The notes below the pieces were generated by a model. It did no database searches and was not told the origin of the DNA. It worked only from the letters and a program-made list of their open reading frames with translations. The position numbers and the translations under genes are program-made. A DNA stretch of 28,497 nucleotides from a virus: positions 1 through 28,497 of IMG/VR virus record IMGVR_UViG_3300043419_000597, one strand, 5' to 3'. Of the stretch, positions 1-7,166 are shown in pieces. The stretch's first letter is position 1. Each line of letters begins with the position of its first letter.

Positions 1-2
1 GT

Positions 3-377
3 TATTTCCGTGAAATAAAACAAGATAGCGTTTATAGAATTTCTCCACATAAACATGCTCAGACATTGGGTGTTGGTATTATATACTTAACAGTTCCAAA
101 AAGAAATGCTGGTAATTTAGTTATGTTGGATCCACGTGGTGGTTGTTTATGGCATAATCAATTCACACCATTCAAACGAGTTGCTGTTGAGCGTGGCTTA
201 ATGGTTATTCATCCAGGATATCTTGTTCACTTCGTTGAACCAACTGACTATGATAACGCTAAGTTTGATTATCGTTTAGCTGTAATCTCAAACATTCATT
301 GGAAACACTCTGACTTTATTAAAGAATTAGAAAAGAATGAAGATGCAGTATATAAAATGGGATCTATTGAAGTATGA
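3..377 (+). CDS. 2OG-Fe(II) oxygenase-like protein, 3' part only
   Basis: The open frame runs in from the left edge, so the N-terminus is missing; a TTG at 66 is only an internal codon. The visible 124 residues contain an HxH pair (HKHAQ) followed by a strand-rich stretch (GVGIIYLTVP), then LDPRGG and later GYLVHFVEP with a second conserved His. This is the layout of the 2OG-Fe(II) oxygenase family common in T4-like aquatic phages (Pfam 2OG-FeII_Oxy_5 type), in which His-x-Asp/His and a distal His bind iron. Family assignment is by motif; the substrate is unknown. It overlaps the next gene by ATGA (374-377), so the two are probably translated together. Confidence 0.65.
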   Translation, partial: YFREIKQDSVYRISPHKHAQTLGVGIIYLTVPKRNAGNLVMLDPRGGCLWHNQFTPFKRVAVERGLMVIHPGYLVHFVEPTDYDNAKFDYRLAVISNIHWKHSDFIKELEKNEDAVYKMGSIEV

Positions 378-1819
378 GTTATTTCTTTGACGAATATCAT
401 GAGTTTATTGATCAAGACCCGAGAAAGATTCGCGATGTAACTACAGTATCGTCAGAATCTCTTCATAAGCGATGTTCAGTTTTACTACCACAATGGTTAG
501 TTGAAGGTAAAACTATATTAGATCTTGGTCACTGTATGGGTGCTTTTGGTCATTGGGCATTATCTCATGGAGCTAAACACTATACTGGTGTTGATATACA
601 AAAAGATTTCTGTTATAAATCAGGATTACTGTTATCTAAACATTGGGAAGCAGATAAATTTAAAATTGTATGTTCAGATTTGATACAGCACTTAAATACA
701 TGTCAAGAAAAATATGATATTATAATAGCATGCGGTTCTATACATGGATGTTCAGACCCATTCGAGATATTGAAAGCCATCACTAATAAAAGTAATCAAT
801 ACGTAGTGATAGAAACTCTTGATATACATGAGGTAGATTACCCAACTATATTATTCAAACCATATAGAATGAATAGTAAATACTCTAAGTATCATTACAC
901 TGGATGGAGCCCAATTATTGGATTTAATGCTCTACGCACAGTTATGAATGAGTATGGTTATTCAATTCATGGGGATAGAATATATCCAGAACGAATTGTT
1001 GATGGACATGATTCTTATAATGATATCATACAGCATGCAGATCGAAGTAAATTAGATAGTTTACCGAACAGATTTATGGTTAGATATGTCAAAGATTCTA
1101 CCATTAAAAAATCTTTACACAGTAAAATTATTACAAACAACGTTAATACATCTACAGCATCCAACGCTAAACATAACTATATTATAGTTAAACCAGAGAT
1201 GTGGAAGTTTGATGATGCAATAGCTAAAAGATTTCAAGAAGAAGCCACTAATAACATACCAGACTATGAGCGTGTTATCGACATTTGTTTGAGTATAGCG
1301 AAGATTAAAGTTGATTCTGAATCTACTATTGTTGATGTTGGGTCAGCATTAGGGCATACTATGAATAAGTTTGTTACCAATGGATTTAATAATGTCATTG
1401 GTATTGAATCTAGCCAAGCTATGATTGATAACTCACAGTATAAAGACAAAGTGATTATTTCTGATGTTTATCCGTCAGAATTAAAATCTGATTTTGTTAT
1501 GGCTAACTGGACATTACATTTTGTAGTTGAAAGAAAGAAATACATTCAAGATGTTTATGATTCATTATCAGATGGTGGAGTTTTTATTATATCTGATAAG
1601 ACTTCTCAAACAGAAGAAATAAAAGAATTATACTATGACTTCAAACGACAAAATGGTGTTTCTGATGAATATATCTATGAGAAAGAAAAGAAATTACAAG
1701 GATATATGCACCCATACCCAGCCGATTGGTATATTGAAACATTAAAAGATATCGGGTTTAAAAACATACAGATCATTAACGCTAAACTTGGATTCGTTAC
1801 ATTCTACTGCGAAAAATGA
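374..1819 (+). CDS. two-domain SAM methyltransferase, CmoA-like C-terminal half
   Basis: 481 residues with two Rossmann methyltransferase domains. Domain 1 (about 30-240) has motif I ILDLGHCMGAFG at 48-59 and GVDI at 72-75. Domain 2 (about 275-481) resembles CmoA, the carboxy-SAM synthase of the tRNA cmo5U34 pathway, over its whole length: FDDAIAKRF, PDYERVI, DVGSALG (321-327), IESSQAMI, MANWTLHF and YDFKRQNG. By remembered E. coli CmoA numbering, Tyr39 and Asn132 have counterparts (Tyr298, Asn378). Arg199, which holds the extra carboxylate, aligns with Glu438, so carboxy-SAM use is doubtful. Domain 1 recalls CmoB in a few places (HGCSDPFEIL, VVIETL), but weakly. It sits in an ATGA-coupled run between two oxygenase-like genes. 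The fold is confident; the substrate (tRNA, other RNA, protein or small molecule) is open. Confidence 0.8.
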   Translation: MSYFFDEYHEFIDQDPRKIRDVTTVSSESLHKRCSVLLPQWLVEGKTILDLGHCMGAFGHWALSHGAKHYTGVDIQKDFCYKSGLLLSKHWEADKFKIVCSDLIQHLNTCQEKYDIIIACGSIHGCSDPFEILKAITNKSNQYVVIETLDIHEVDYPTILFKPYRMNSKYSKYHYTGWSPIIGFNALRTVMNEYGYSIHGDRIYPERIVDGHDSYNDIIQHADRSKLDSLPNRFMVRYVKDSTIKKSLHSKIITNNVNTSTASNAKHNYIIVKPEMWKFDDAIAKRFQEEATNNIPDYERVIDICLSIAKIKVDSESTIVDVGSALGHTMNKFVTNGFNNVIGIESSQAMIDNSQYKDKVIISDVYPSELKSDFVMANWTLHFVVERKKYIQDVYDSLSDGGVFIISDKTSQTEEIKELYYDFKRQNGVSDEYIYEKEKKLQGYMHPYPADWYIETLKDIGFKNIQIINAKLGFVTFYCEK

Positions 1820-2448
1820 ATTATACAGTATCAGAAATATTCCCAACACCGATATATCAATCTACCATAGATTTGCAGATATTGAGAAAGTATGAACAAG
1901 AACTCAGTTCTTTATGTGAGAAAAACACGTTATCTAAAAACTTCTATAACAATGACCATGTAATTGATTATGAACGTAGACATGTCCTAGATAAATTTCC
2001 TGAGTTAAAGAATCATCTACAGGAACACCTCAATATATTTTGTAAAAATATCATCGGCGAGCGTGAAGATAAGTTCTCGTTATACATAACTACATCATGG
2101 TGTGTCGGTATAAATCCTGGATTCTCTCAACAGGTTCATCAACATGAGAACTCAATCGTTTCTGGTGTAATGTATTTTATGAACGAAGATGATGCATCAG
2201 AAATAAGTTTCGTAAGAGATGTTTCCGTATCATTTAATTCTCAGTTGAATTTAAATCCATCACATGGAACTAAATTCACATACAAAGAGAATAGAATAAA
2301 ACCAAAGAATGGTTCTTTACTATTGTTTCCTGCGCACCTAAAACATAAAGTGTTGGAGCATAATGGAAAACAAAGAAGAAATTGCTTGGCGTTTGATTCT
2401 TTCGTCAATGGAACTATCGGTGATAGAAGAACATTACTTACAATATGA
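1816..2448 (+). CDS. 2OG-Fe(II) oxygenase-like protein
   Basis: 210 residues. It opens with the phrase typical of this phage family, SEIFPTPIYQSTID. It carries QVHQHENSIVSGVMYF (HxH at 108-110), then FPAHLKHKVLEHNGKQRR near the C-terminus, which supplies the distal His and the Arg that binds 2-oxoglutarate. The family (2OG-FeII_Oxy_5 type) is frequent in T4-like phages of cyanobacteria and other aquatic bacteria; substrates are mostly unknown, with protein hydroxylation usually supposed. ATGA overlaps join it to the methyltransferase upstream and the membrane protein downstream. Confidence 0.75.
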   Translation: MNYTVSEIFPTPIYQSTIDLQILRKYEQELSSLCEKNTLSKNFYNNDHVIDYERRHVLDKFPELKNHLQEHLNIFCKNIIGEREDKFSLYITTSWCVGINPGFSQQVHQHENSIVSGVMYFMNEDDASEISFVRDVSVSFNSQLNLNPSHGTKFTYKENRIKPKNGSLLLFPAHLKHKVLEHNGKQRRNCLAFDSFVNGTIGDRRTLLTI

Positions 2449-2708
2449 AATTATATAAAGACCATCTTCATAAAGCAGCAGAATATTCTCGTGTTAAAAA
2501 CACCAGAGGGTTCTACTTCAAACATATGTATTGGGCAATACACCTATCTCTACTCTTGATGACATGGTCTATTCTTATGCTTATACATGCAATTATACCA
2601 CAATTCGTTGGGTTCACTGTTGTTGAAAAATTAGTTAATCTTTTGAAAGAGTTGAAAGAACAACACCCAGACGATCCAATGTTGCAAAAAATTACATTTG
2701 ACAATTAA
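2445..2708 (+). CDS. DUF6356-like membrane protein
   Basis: 87 residues: a basic N-terminus, then FYFKHMYWAIHLSLLLM, a hydrophobic segment (about 30-57) containing MLIHAIIPQFVG, and an amphipathic C-terminal helix. The H...A...L...IHA.IP pattern matches what I know of DUF6356, small membrane proteins of unknown role found in bacteria and phages. The start overlaps the previous stop by ATGA. It is the last gene of the first coupled run; a promoter starts inside its final codons. Confidence 0.6.
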   Translation: MKLYKDHLHKAAEYSRVKNTRGFYFKHMYWAIHLSLLLMTWSILMLIHAIIPQFVGFTVVEKLVNLLKELKEQHPDDPMLQKITFDN

Positions 2709-2726
2709 TCTTATAATAGGTATAAT
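2698..2726 (+). promoter_or_regulatory. sigma70-like promoter, ATG at predicted +1
   Basis: TTGACA (2698-2703), a 17-bp spacer and TATAAT (2721-2726). The predicted transcription start, about 7 nt after the -10 box, is the A of the ATG at 2733. The -35 box lies within the last codons of the upstream gene. Confidence 0.8.
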
Positions 2727-2732
2727 TATACT

Positions 2733-3074
2733 ATGACACTACTAATTCTTCTGTTCGTTAAACACTGGTATGTCGATTTTGTTTTACAAACAGATGAGAT
2801 GGTCAGATCGAAAGCCATATACGGTTCTGCGTATGGAATCTTGCATTCTTTACAACATGCAGCATTTACGTTATGTTTATTGTTGTTAGCTACATCAGTG
2901 CCAGTTGCAATTTTACTTGCGTTGATTGATGGAATAGTTCACTATCATATCGACTGGGCTAAGATGAATTATGGTTGTCGAGATATACAGAATCCCAAGT
3001 TTTGGAATCATCTAGGACTTGATCAATTGGCTCATGCCATAACTTACATTACTATTGTTGGAGCACTACAATGA
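2733..3074 (+). CDS. DUF3307-like membrane protein
   Basis: 113 residues, mostly hydrophobic. It opens with LILLFVKHWYVDFVLQTDEMV and later has a His pair (HSLQHAAF), LLALIDGIVHYHIDWAKMN and GLDQLAHAITYI. The order FxxxHxxxDFxLQT ... HxxIDWxK ... LDQxxH matches DUF3307, membrane proteins of unknown function found in many phages and bacteria. The conserved His and Asp residues suggest metal binding or an active site, which is inference. No ribosome binding site precedes the ATG, because those bases are the -10 box; the message is probably leaderless. Confidence 0.7.
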   Translation: MTLLILLFVKHWYVDFVLQTDEMVRSKAIYGSAYGILHSLQHAAFTLCLLLLATSVPVAILLALIDGIVHYHIDWAKMNYGCRDIQNPKFWNHLGLDQLAHAITYITIVGALQ

Positions 3075-3268
3075 CAGAAGCATTATCTTTTAAAGAGCAG
3101 TGGGAAGCAAAGAAAGCATTAAAGAAAGCCAAGAAAAAAGCTCGCAACAATGCCATGAAGCAACATGGTATGGACAAGAAAACTGCAACAAAGGCAGTTA
3201 AGAATGCAATCAAACGAATTGTTGCAAGTAACAAACCAGAAAAGCGTGCTGCAGGTAGAGGAAGTTAG
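3071..3268 (+). CDS. small lysine/alanine-rich basic protein
   Basis: 65 residues, very rich in Lys and Ala (KALKKAKKKARNNAMKQHG), predicted helical and strongly basic, ending in an AAGRGS tail. It could bind nucleic acid, but no family is recognised. Its ATG overlaps the DUF3307-like stop by ATGA, so it shares that promoter and is probably translationally coupled. A minus-strand ORF over the same bases is a shadow of the biased composition. Confidence 0.65.
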   Translation: MTEALSFKEQWEAKKALKKAKKKARNNAMKQHGMDKKTATKAVKNAIKRIVASNKPEKRAAGRGS

Positions 3269-3271
3269 TGC

Positions 3272-3300
3272 TTGACATTTATTGAAATGTGAGGTATAAT
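3272..3300 (+). promoter_or_regulatory. sigma70-like promoter
   Basis: TTGACA (3272-3277), 17 bp, TATAAT (3295-3300). An ATG lies at the expected +1 (3307) but opens only a 13-codon frame that ends at 3348. The real gene starts at 3329, behind AAAAAGG. The tiny frame overlaps the true start and could modulate it, or may just be part of the promoter's usual 3' sequence. Confidence 0.8.
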
Positions 3301-3328
3301 TTTATTATGTTGTTTAAAAAGGTTGTAA

Positions 3329-4447
3329 ATGTCATACTTTATTCGTAATGGTCAAAATTTTCATGTAGCTTCTGAAGAGTCGTTGAATATTCACAACGCA
3401 CTCCCAGTTGGAAACTATACTGTCAAGCAGAACCCAATGACTGGTGAGTTCTTTCTTGAGATGGTTGATAGTTTCTCTCAGCTAAAGAAACTTTACGGTG
3501 ATACTACTCGTCATGCCGATCGCATTCTACGCACGTTCAACGATCGCCCGCATAGCACTGGTGTTATGCTGAATGGTGAAAAGGGTTCTGGTAAAACTCT
3601 GTTGGCTAAGACACTTTCAATCGAAGGTGCCAAGCAAGAAATCCCCACACTAATCATCAACACACCATTCACTGGTGATAGCTTCAACAAATTCCTTCAG
3701 GACATTGACCAACCAACCATCATTCTGTTTGATGAGTTTGAGAAAGTGTTTGATGCTGAATCGCAGGAACATGCTCTGACACTGCTTGATGGTGTATTCC
3801 CAAGCAAGAAACTGTTTATCATCACATGTAATGATAAGTGGCGTGTCAACGAACACATGCGTAATCGTCCAGGACGTATCTACTACATGTTGGACTTCAA
3901 AGGTTTGGAACCAGACTTCATTCGTGAGTACTGTGAAGATAACCTGAATGACAAATCTCAGATTGATAAAATCTGTGAGATCGCAGCATTGTTTGAGCAG
4001 TTTAACTTTGACATGTTGAAAGCAGTTGTTGAAGAGATGAATCGTTACAACGAAACCCCACAGCAAGTATTGACCATGTTGAATGCCAAACCAGAGTTCA
4101 ACAACAATGGTAAGTTCACTGTTCAACTGGTTATCGATGGTGAGCAGGTTGTTGGTGATGGTGTTCGCACTGAGTGGAGCGGTAATCCTCTGTCGGGAAC
4201 AATCTACTTTGACTGGTACTCAAAGATTAACTACAATCTACCATCAACTACTAGCGATGAAGATTGTCTCCGTGCTGTATCGGCAGTGCCAGATAATGAT
4301 GGCGAGTTCTGGAATGAAATTTACTTCAATCCTAACAACATCATTAAAGTTGATGCTAATGAAGGTAAGTTTACTTATCATGTTGGTAATGCATTTTGTA
4401 TTCTTACTCGCAAGAAAGAATCTAGCTACAATTACTTGGCGTTTTGA
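3329..4447 (+). CDS. AAA+ ATPase
   Basis: 372 residues. Walker A is GEKGSGKT (83-90), Walker B IILFDEFE (131-138), the sensor 1 Asn is in FIITCND (162-168), and RNRPGR (178-183) supplies arginine-finger candidates. This is a single-domain AAA+ module of the moxR/FtsH-like remodelling type, followed by about 150 residues with no recognised family. The N-terminal 60 residues may be a substrate-binding part. It has its own strong promoter, and AAAAAGG precedes the ATG. Function is unknown; remodelling of a phage or host complex is inferred only from the fold. Confidence 0.85.
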   Translation: MSYFIRNGQNFHVASEESLNIHNALPVGNYTVKQNPMTGEFFLEMVDSFSQLKKLYGDTTRHADRILRTFNDRPHSTGVMLNGEKGSGKTLLAKTLSIEGAKQEIPTLIINTPFTGDSFNKFLQDIDQPTIILFDEFEKVFDAESQEHALTLLDGVFPSKKLFIITCNDKWRVNEHMRNRPGRIYYMLDFKGLEPDFIREYCEDNLNDKSQIDKICEIAALFEQFNFDMLKAVVEEMNRYNETPQQVLTMLNAKPEFNNNGKFTVQLVIDGEQVVGDGVRTEWSGNPLSGTIYFDWYSKINYNLPSTTSDEDCLRAVSAVPDNDGEFWNEIYFNPNNIIKVDANEGKFTYHVGNAFCILTRKKESSYNYLAF

Positions 4448-4857
4448 TGAGAGAAGAACAGACTAGAGTTAACAGAGATGCCTACTTTTTAATCACTGTG
4501 AAGTGGTTGAGTGGGTTTTCTCATAAAGTTCCATGTCGTGGATATGGATTGAAATCGCAGTTAGATTTTACTCAGTCTCTTGAGTATGTTGAATCGTTTA
4601 GTTATGAAGAAACTACTAAAGAAGATTATGAGTTTCGTGTTTTTGGAGATGGATCAGAATGGGAATCACAGCCAGTTGCGGACATAAAGTCAAAGAAATC
4701 GAAGACACCTACCAAATCGCCACCAAAGAGTGGACCATCGGTGAAGAAGGGTGGACGAAAGCCATCGGCTATAAAAGTGTCTGCTACTCCTGCAAAAAAG
4801 ACTACGAAGAAAACAACGAAGTCCTCAACAACGAGCAAGAAGAAAACCACTGGCTGA
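4447..4857 (+). CDS. uncharacterised protein with Lys/Thr/Ser/Pro-rich tail
   Basis: 136 residues from the ATG at 4447, which overlaps the upstream stop as TGATG; a TTG three bases earlier is less likely. Residues 1-70 look folded (AYFLITVKWLSGFSHKVP, YEFRVFGDG). The remainder is low complexity, made of Lys, Thr, Ser and Pro (SKKSKTPTKSPPKSG, TKKTTKKTTKSS). Nearly all of that tail overlaps another plausible gene (4659-4865) in a different frame, so its odd composition may be a by-product of overprinting. No family is recognised. Confidence 0.55.
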   Translation: MREEQTRVNRDAYFLITVKWLSGFSHKVPCRGYGLKSQLDFTQSLEYVESFSYEETTKEDYEFRVFGDGSEWESQPVADIKSKKSKTPTKSPPKSGPSVKKGGRKPSAIKVSATPAKKTTKKTTKSSTTSKKKTTG

Positions 4858-4865
4858 GTTCATGA
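4659..4865 (+). CDS. small zinc-ribbon protein, overprinted on the previous gene
   Basis: 68 residues. CGH near the N-terminus (residues 7-9) and CYSCKKDYEE later form a four-ligand zinc site, and it ends EEENHW like other small phage proteins of the 'CGH ... VCxxC' type. GGAG stands at a good distance before the ATG. It overlaps 199 bases of the 4447-4857 frame. Its balanced composition, metal ligands and ATGA link to the next ORF favour it as a true gene. Function is unknown. Confidence 0.6.
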   Translation: MGITASCGHKVKEIEDTYQIATKEWTIGEEGWTKAIGYKSVCYSCKKDYEENNEVLNNEQEENHWLSS

Positions 4866-4978
4866 GAACACCAATATATAAGTGGCAGATGATATTTCAT
4901 CCTAGGCATCATAAATACGTTATGGTGAAACTATATTTAAATATAACAGCAAAAGGTGTATTTTGGAGAATAAAATGA
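4862..4978 (+). CDS. 38-residue basic protein, coupled on both sides
   Basis: Reads MRTPIYKWQMIFHPRHH... and ends in WRIK. The ATG overlaps the zinc-ribbon stop as ATGA, and its own stop overlaps the ATG of the TctC-like gene as ATGA. That double junction is the main evidence that it is translated; no family is recognised. It has many aromatic and basic residues and no signal peptide. It also spans a possible late-promoter motif (4910-4917), so it could instead be only a leader for the exported protein. Confidence 0.5.
   Translation: MRTPIYKWQMIFHPRHHKYVMVKLYLNITAKGVFWRIK
4910..4917 (+). promoter_or_regulatory. possible T4-type late promoter (CATAAATA)
   Basis: CATAAATA fits the NATAAATA late-promoter form known in T4-like aquatic phages and lies about 57 bp upstream of the TctC-like gene. 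The window encodes gp33, so a late system exists. A single 8-bp match in AT-rich DNA is weak evidence. Confidence 0.3.
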
Positions 4979-5937
4979 AAAATGTATTACGTAGTTTAGT
5001 CGCTGGTCTGGCATGCATTAGTTTTAGTGCTATCGCAGCAGAGACAATCGTTGTTACTAGCCCATACGGTGCTGGTCATGGAGCAACAGCATCAGAATTT
5101 AAAATCCTAGACGCTGCCAATAAAAATCAGTCTAAGTATAACTTCATTATGGAGTTTAAGCCAGGAGCACAACAAACGCTGGCATTAAAAGCAGTTAATG
5201 CTGAACCACAAAATAGACTTGGTATTATCGCAGCATCTATCGTGGAAAACACTAGAGCTGGAACTATCAACGCCAAGGACTATGTTCCTGTCGCTGCGTT
5301 GGGTGAAGCATGCTGGGTTGTAGTAATGAACGTAGGCGACCAAGCTAGAGGTCTAGATTCTCTACGTCAGGTTCGTAAGACACGCGACGAATTGGTTATC
5401 GGTGGTGTCGCATTCGGTAATGCTGCTCACCTAACTGGATTGCAGATTGCAGAAAAATATGGATTCAAGGTTCGCTATGTTCCATTTAAATCAAACACCG
5501 AAGCAATGATTCAGGGCATGGTTGGCGATAGCTCTGTTAACATGGTAATTGTTCAGGTTAAAGACTTTGAGGCATTTAAACCTAAACAAGATAAACTACA
5601 AATGTTGGCATCTTCATGCCCAGTGCGTATTGCAGCAGCACCAAAAGTAAGTACACTAAAAGAACAGGGTATTGCTGCACCATACATTATGAATGCTGTA
5701 GTTGCACATGTGAACATGGATGCTGCCAAGCGTTATGAAATCGAAAAGATTTTTGAACAGGCTATGAGAGATGTTGGTGCTAAAAGCATTGCTGAAATGT
5801 CTGACATGAGCCCACCAATTTTCAGAAATTTATCTGTGAAGAAATGGTATGATGATTCATATAAGTTGATTGATACACTGTTGGATAAGCATGCGACAGC
5901 TATCGAAAACAACCGTAACGGAAACCCATCAAAATAA
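4975..5937 (+). CDS. TctC/Bug-family periplasmic solute-binding protein
   Basis: 320 residues from the ATG at 4975, with GGAG 6-7 nt upstream; a TTG at 4963 is less likely. Residues 1-22 form a clear Sec signal peptide (MKNVLRSLVAGLACISFSAIAA). The mature part follows the tripartite tricarboxylate transporter receptor pattern: TIVVTSPYGAG, DYVPVAALGEACWVVVMN, LVIGGVAFGNAAHLTGLQIA, VRYVPFKSNTEAMIQGMVG, and a C-terminal helix pair. Known relatives bind carboxylates in the periplasm and hand them to TctA/TctB membrane subunits, which are absent here. In a phage it would be an auxiliary metabolic gene using host permeases, or a decoy receptor. The ligand cannot be read from the sequence. TAATG coupling joins it to the next gene. 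Confidence 0.8.
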   Translation: MKNVLRSLVAGLACISFSAIAAETIVVTSPYGAGHGATASEFKILDAANKNQSKYNFIMEFKPGAQQTLALKAVNAEPQNRLGIIAASIVENTRAGTINAKDYVPVAALGEACWVVVMNVGDQARGLDSLRQVRKTRDELVIGGVAFGNAAHLTGLQIAEKYGFKVRYVPFKSNTEAMIQGMVGDSSVNMVIVQVKDFEAFKPKQDKLQMLASSCPVRIAAAPKVSTLKEQGIAAPYIMNAVVAHVNMDAAKRYEIEKIFEQAMRDVGAKSIAEMSDMSPPIFRNLSVKKWYDDSYKLIDTLLDKHATAIENNRNGNPSK

Positions 5938-6521
5938 TGTCTTACTGTAAAATTCTCGGGGATCTACCGCATCCACCAAAAGAGTTGATTGAAAAAATCG
6001 ACATGGTGTATCGTCCAGACATTCAGAAGTTCAAGCCAGATAATTATGATCATCTGGCCATTGATAAAGCTGATGATTGGAAAGACCAAGAATACAACTG
6101 GATTAAGCCGATGGCCAGCAACAATAATGTTCGATATCGGTTCAACGATGAGTATACGCAGTGGGTAAAACAAAATATCGTTGAGGATTTTTTAGAACAT
6201 AATTCTGGTGTTATGTTTTTCGATGAAGAACAGTTACCACATACCGATACCACCAGAAAATATGTACTACTTTACAACATTGAAACTGGTGGAGATGATG
6301 TAAGTTTGTCTTTCTGGCAGGAAGATGGATTTGATATCAATCGAGATCGTGGTCTGGCTGTCCAGCGTGGACCACATCTAAAATTGTTGGAGAAAATTCC
6401 TGGACCATTCAACTGTTGGTATCTTATGAACACTCAGGTATTACATAGTGTCGAAGGTATGACCAAACGTCGTGTTAATTTTCAGGTAAGTTTTAACGAA
6501 CTACCAAAAAAGTTTTTATGA
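5937..6521 (+). CDS. 2OG-Fe(II) oxygenase/hydroxylase-like jelly-roll protein
   Basis: 194 residues. PHTDTTRKYVLLYNIETGG supplies an HxD iron-binding pair before a typical Y-x-L strand. WYLMNTQVLHSVEGMTKRRVNFQVSF supplies the distal His and an Arg. This HxD...H...R order is that of 2OG-Fe(II) dioxygenases, although the overall family is not certain. It overlaps the TctC-like gene as TAATG and the zinc-ribbon gene as ATGA. The substrate is unknown. Confidence 0.6.
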   Translation: MSYCKILGDLPHPPKELIEKIDMVYRPDIQKFKPDNYDHLAIDKADDWKDQEYNWIKPMASNNNVRYRFNDEYTQWVKQNIVEDFLEHNSGVMFFDEEQLPHTDTTRKYVLLYNIETGGDDVSLSFWQEDGFDINRDRGLAVQRGPHLKLLEKIPGPFNCWYLMNTQVLHSVEGMTKRRVNFQVSFNELPKKFL

Positions 6522-6661
6522 GCGATAAGTGTAAAACCTGTGGACAGGAATACTCGCCATCATGCGATTGGCGACAGGGACGTTGTCCCTATCACTCTCC
6601 TGCTCTGGACTTATACCGAGAGCGATTCTTAAACCTTTTTAAATTATTATTCAGAAAATGA
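6518..6661 (+). CDS. 47-residue zinc-ribbon protein
   Basis: Reads MSDKCKTCGQEYSPSCDW... then GRCPYH. The ligand order CxxC ... C ... CxxH within 26 residues marks a small zinc-binding protein. The C-terminal half is a basic amphipathic helix (LYRERFLNLFKLLFRK). It overlaps neighbours by ATGA at both ends. The role is unknown. Confidence 0.7.
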   Translation: MSDKCKTCGQEYSPSCDWRQGRCPYHSPALDLYRERFLNLFKLLFRK

Positions 6662-7164
6662 ACATTGCATCACTGGCTCAGTACGCCAAACATAAAGACG
6701 GCACTTATGTATCAATGGATCTTGATGAACAATCAAGACAACTTCTTGACAACTTTGTTGAGATGAATCTTGGTTTAACAGAGCGTGTCGATAAGTCAAC
6801 TTATCACATCACTGTTATCTACTCAAGAACACCTGTTCCTGATGCTGAGTCATACCTGACTGCTCCATCTCCTCTGCCAGTTGAAGCCACTGTTACTGGA
6901 TATGAAGTATTCCCAACTAAGAGTAATGGTAAGTGTTTGGTGATGCGTCTTGATTGTCCATACGGAACAAGACTGAATGGCGAGTTGACCAAACTCGGTG
7001 CCACTTCTGATTATCCAGAATATAAACCACACCTGACTATCGCCTATGATATGACACAGGAAGTTGACCCAAGTTCACTACCGCTACCGCAGTTTCCATT
7101 GGTGTTCGATAAACTAAATGTTGCACCTCTGGATCCACAGTTCACGCCAGAGAACAAGAAATAA
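6658..7164 (+). CDS. acb1: 2H phosphodiesterase, probable anti-CBASS protein Acb1
   Basis: 168 residues with two HxT motifs, YHITVIYSR (H50, T52) and KPHLTIAYD (H125, T127), the catalytic pair of 2H phosphoesterases. The intervening phrases VFPTKSNGKCLVMRLDCP and LGATSDYPEYKPH match T4 57B/Acb1 as I remember it, better than LigT or ThpR. Acb1 cleaves the cyclic di- and trinucleotides that activate CBASS abortive-infection effectors, so this would protect the phage in the host cytoplasm. The family identity is recall-based; the HxT pair is directly visible. It is coupled by ATGA to the zinc-ribbon gene. Confidence 0.75.
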   Translation: MNIASLAQYAKHKDGTYVSMDLDEQSRQLLDNFVEMNLGLTERVDKSTYHITVIYSRTPVPDAESYLTAPSPLPVEATVTGYEVFPTKSNGKCLVMRLDCPYGTRLNGELTKLGATSDYPEYKPHLTIAYDMTQEVDPSSLPLPQFPLVFDKLNVAPLDPQFTPENKK

Positions 7165-7166
7165 TT

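Noticed and set aside
374-1120. Naming the first methyltransferase domain CmoB
   Set aside because: Only scattered resemblance beyond the generic methyltransferase motifs; key CmoB residues could not be aligned with confidence.
3650-4126. 158-codon minus-strand frame opposite the AAA+ gene
   Set aside because: It mirrors a confident coding frame, has no ribosome binding site or recognisable motif, and its composition reflects the opposite strand.
4083-4466. 127-codon plus-strand frame within the AAA+ gene
   Set aside because: Out-of-phase shadow of the ATPase C-terminal region with no motif or start signal.
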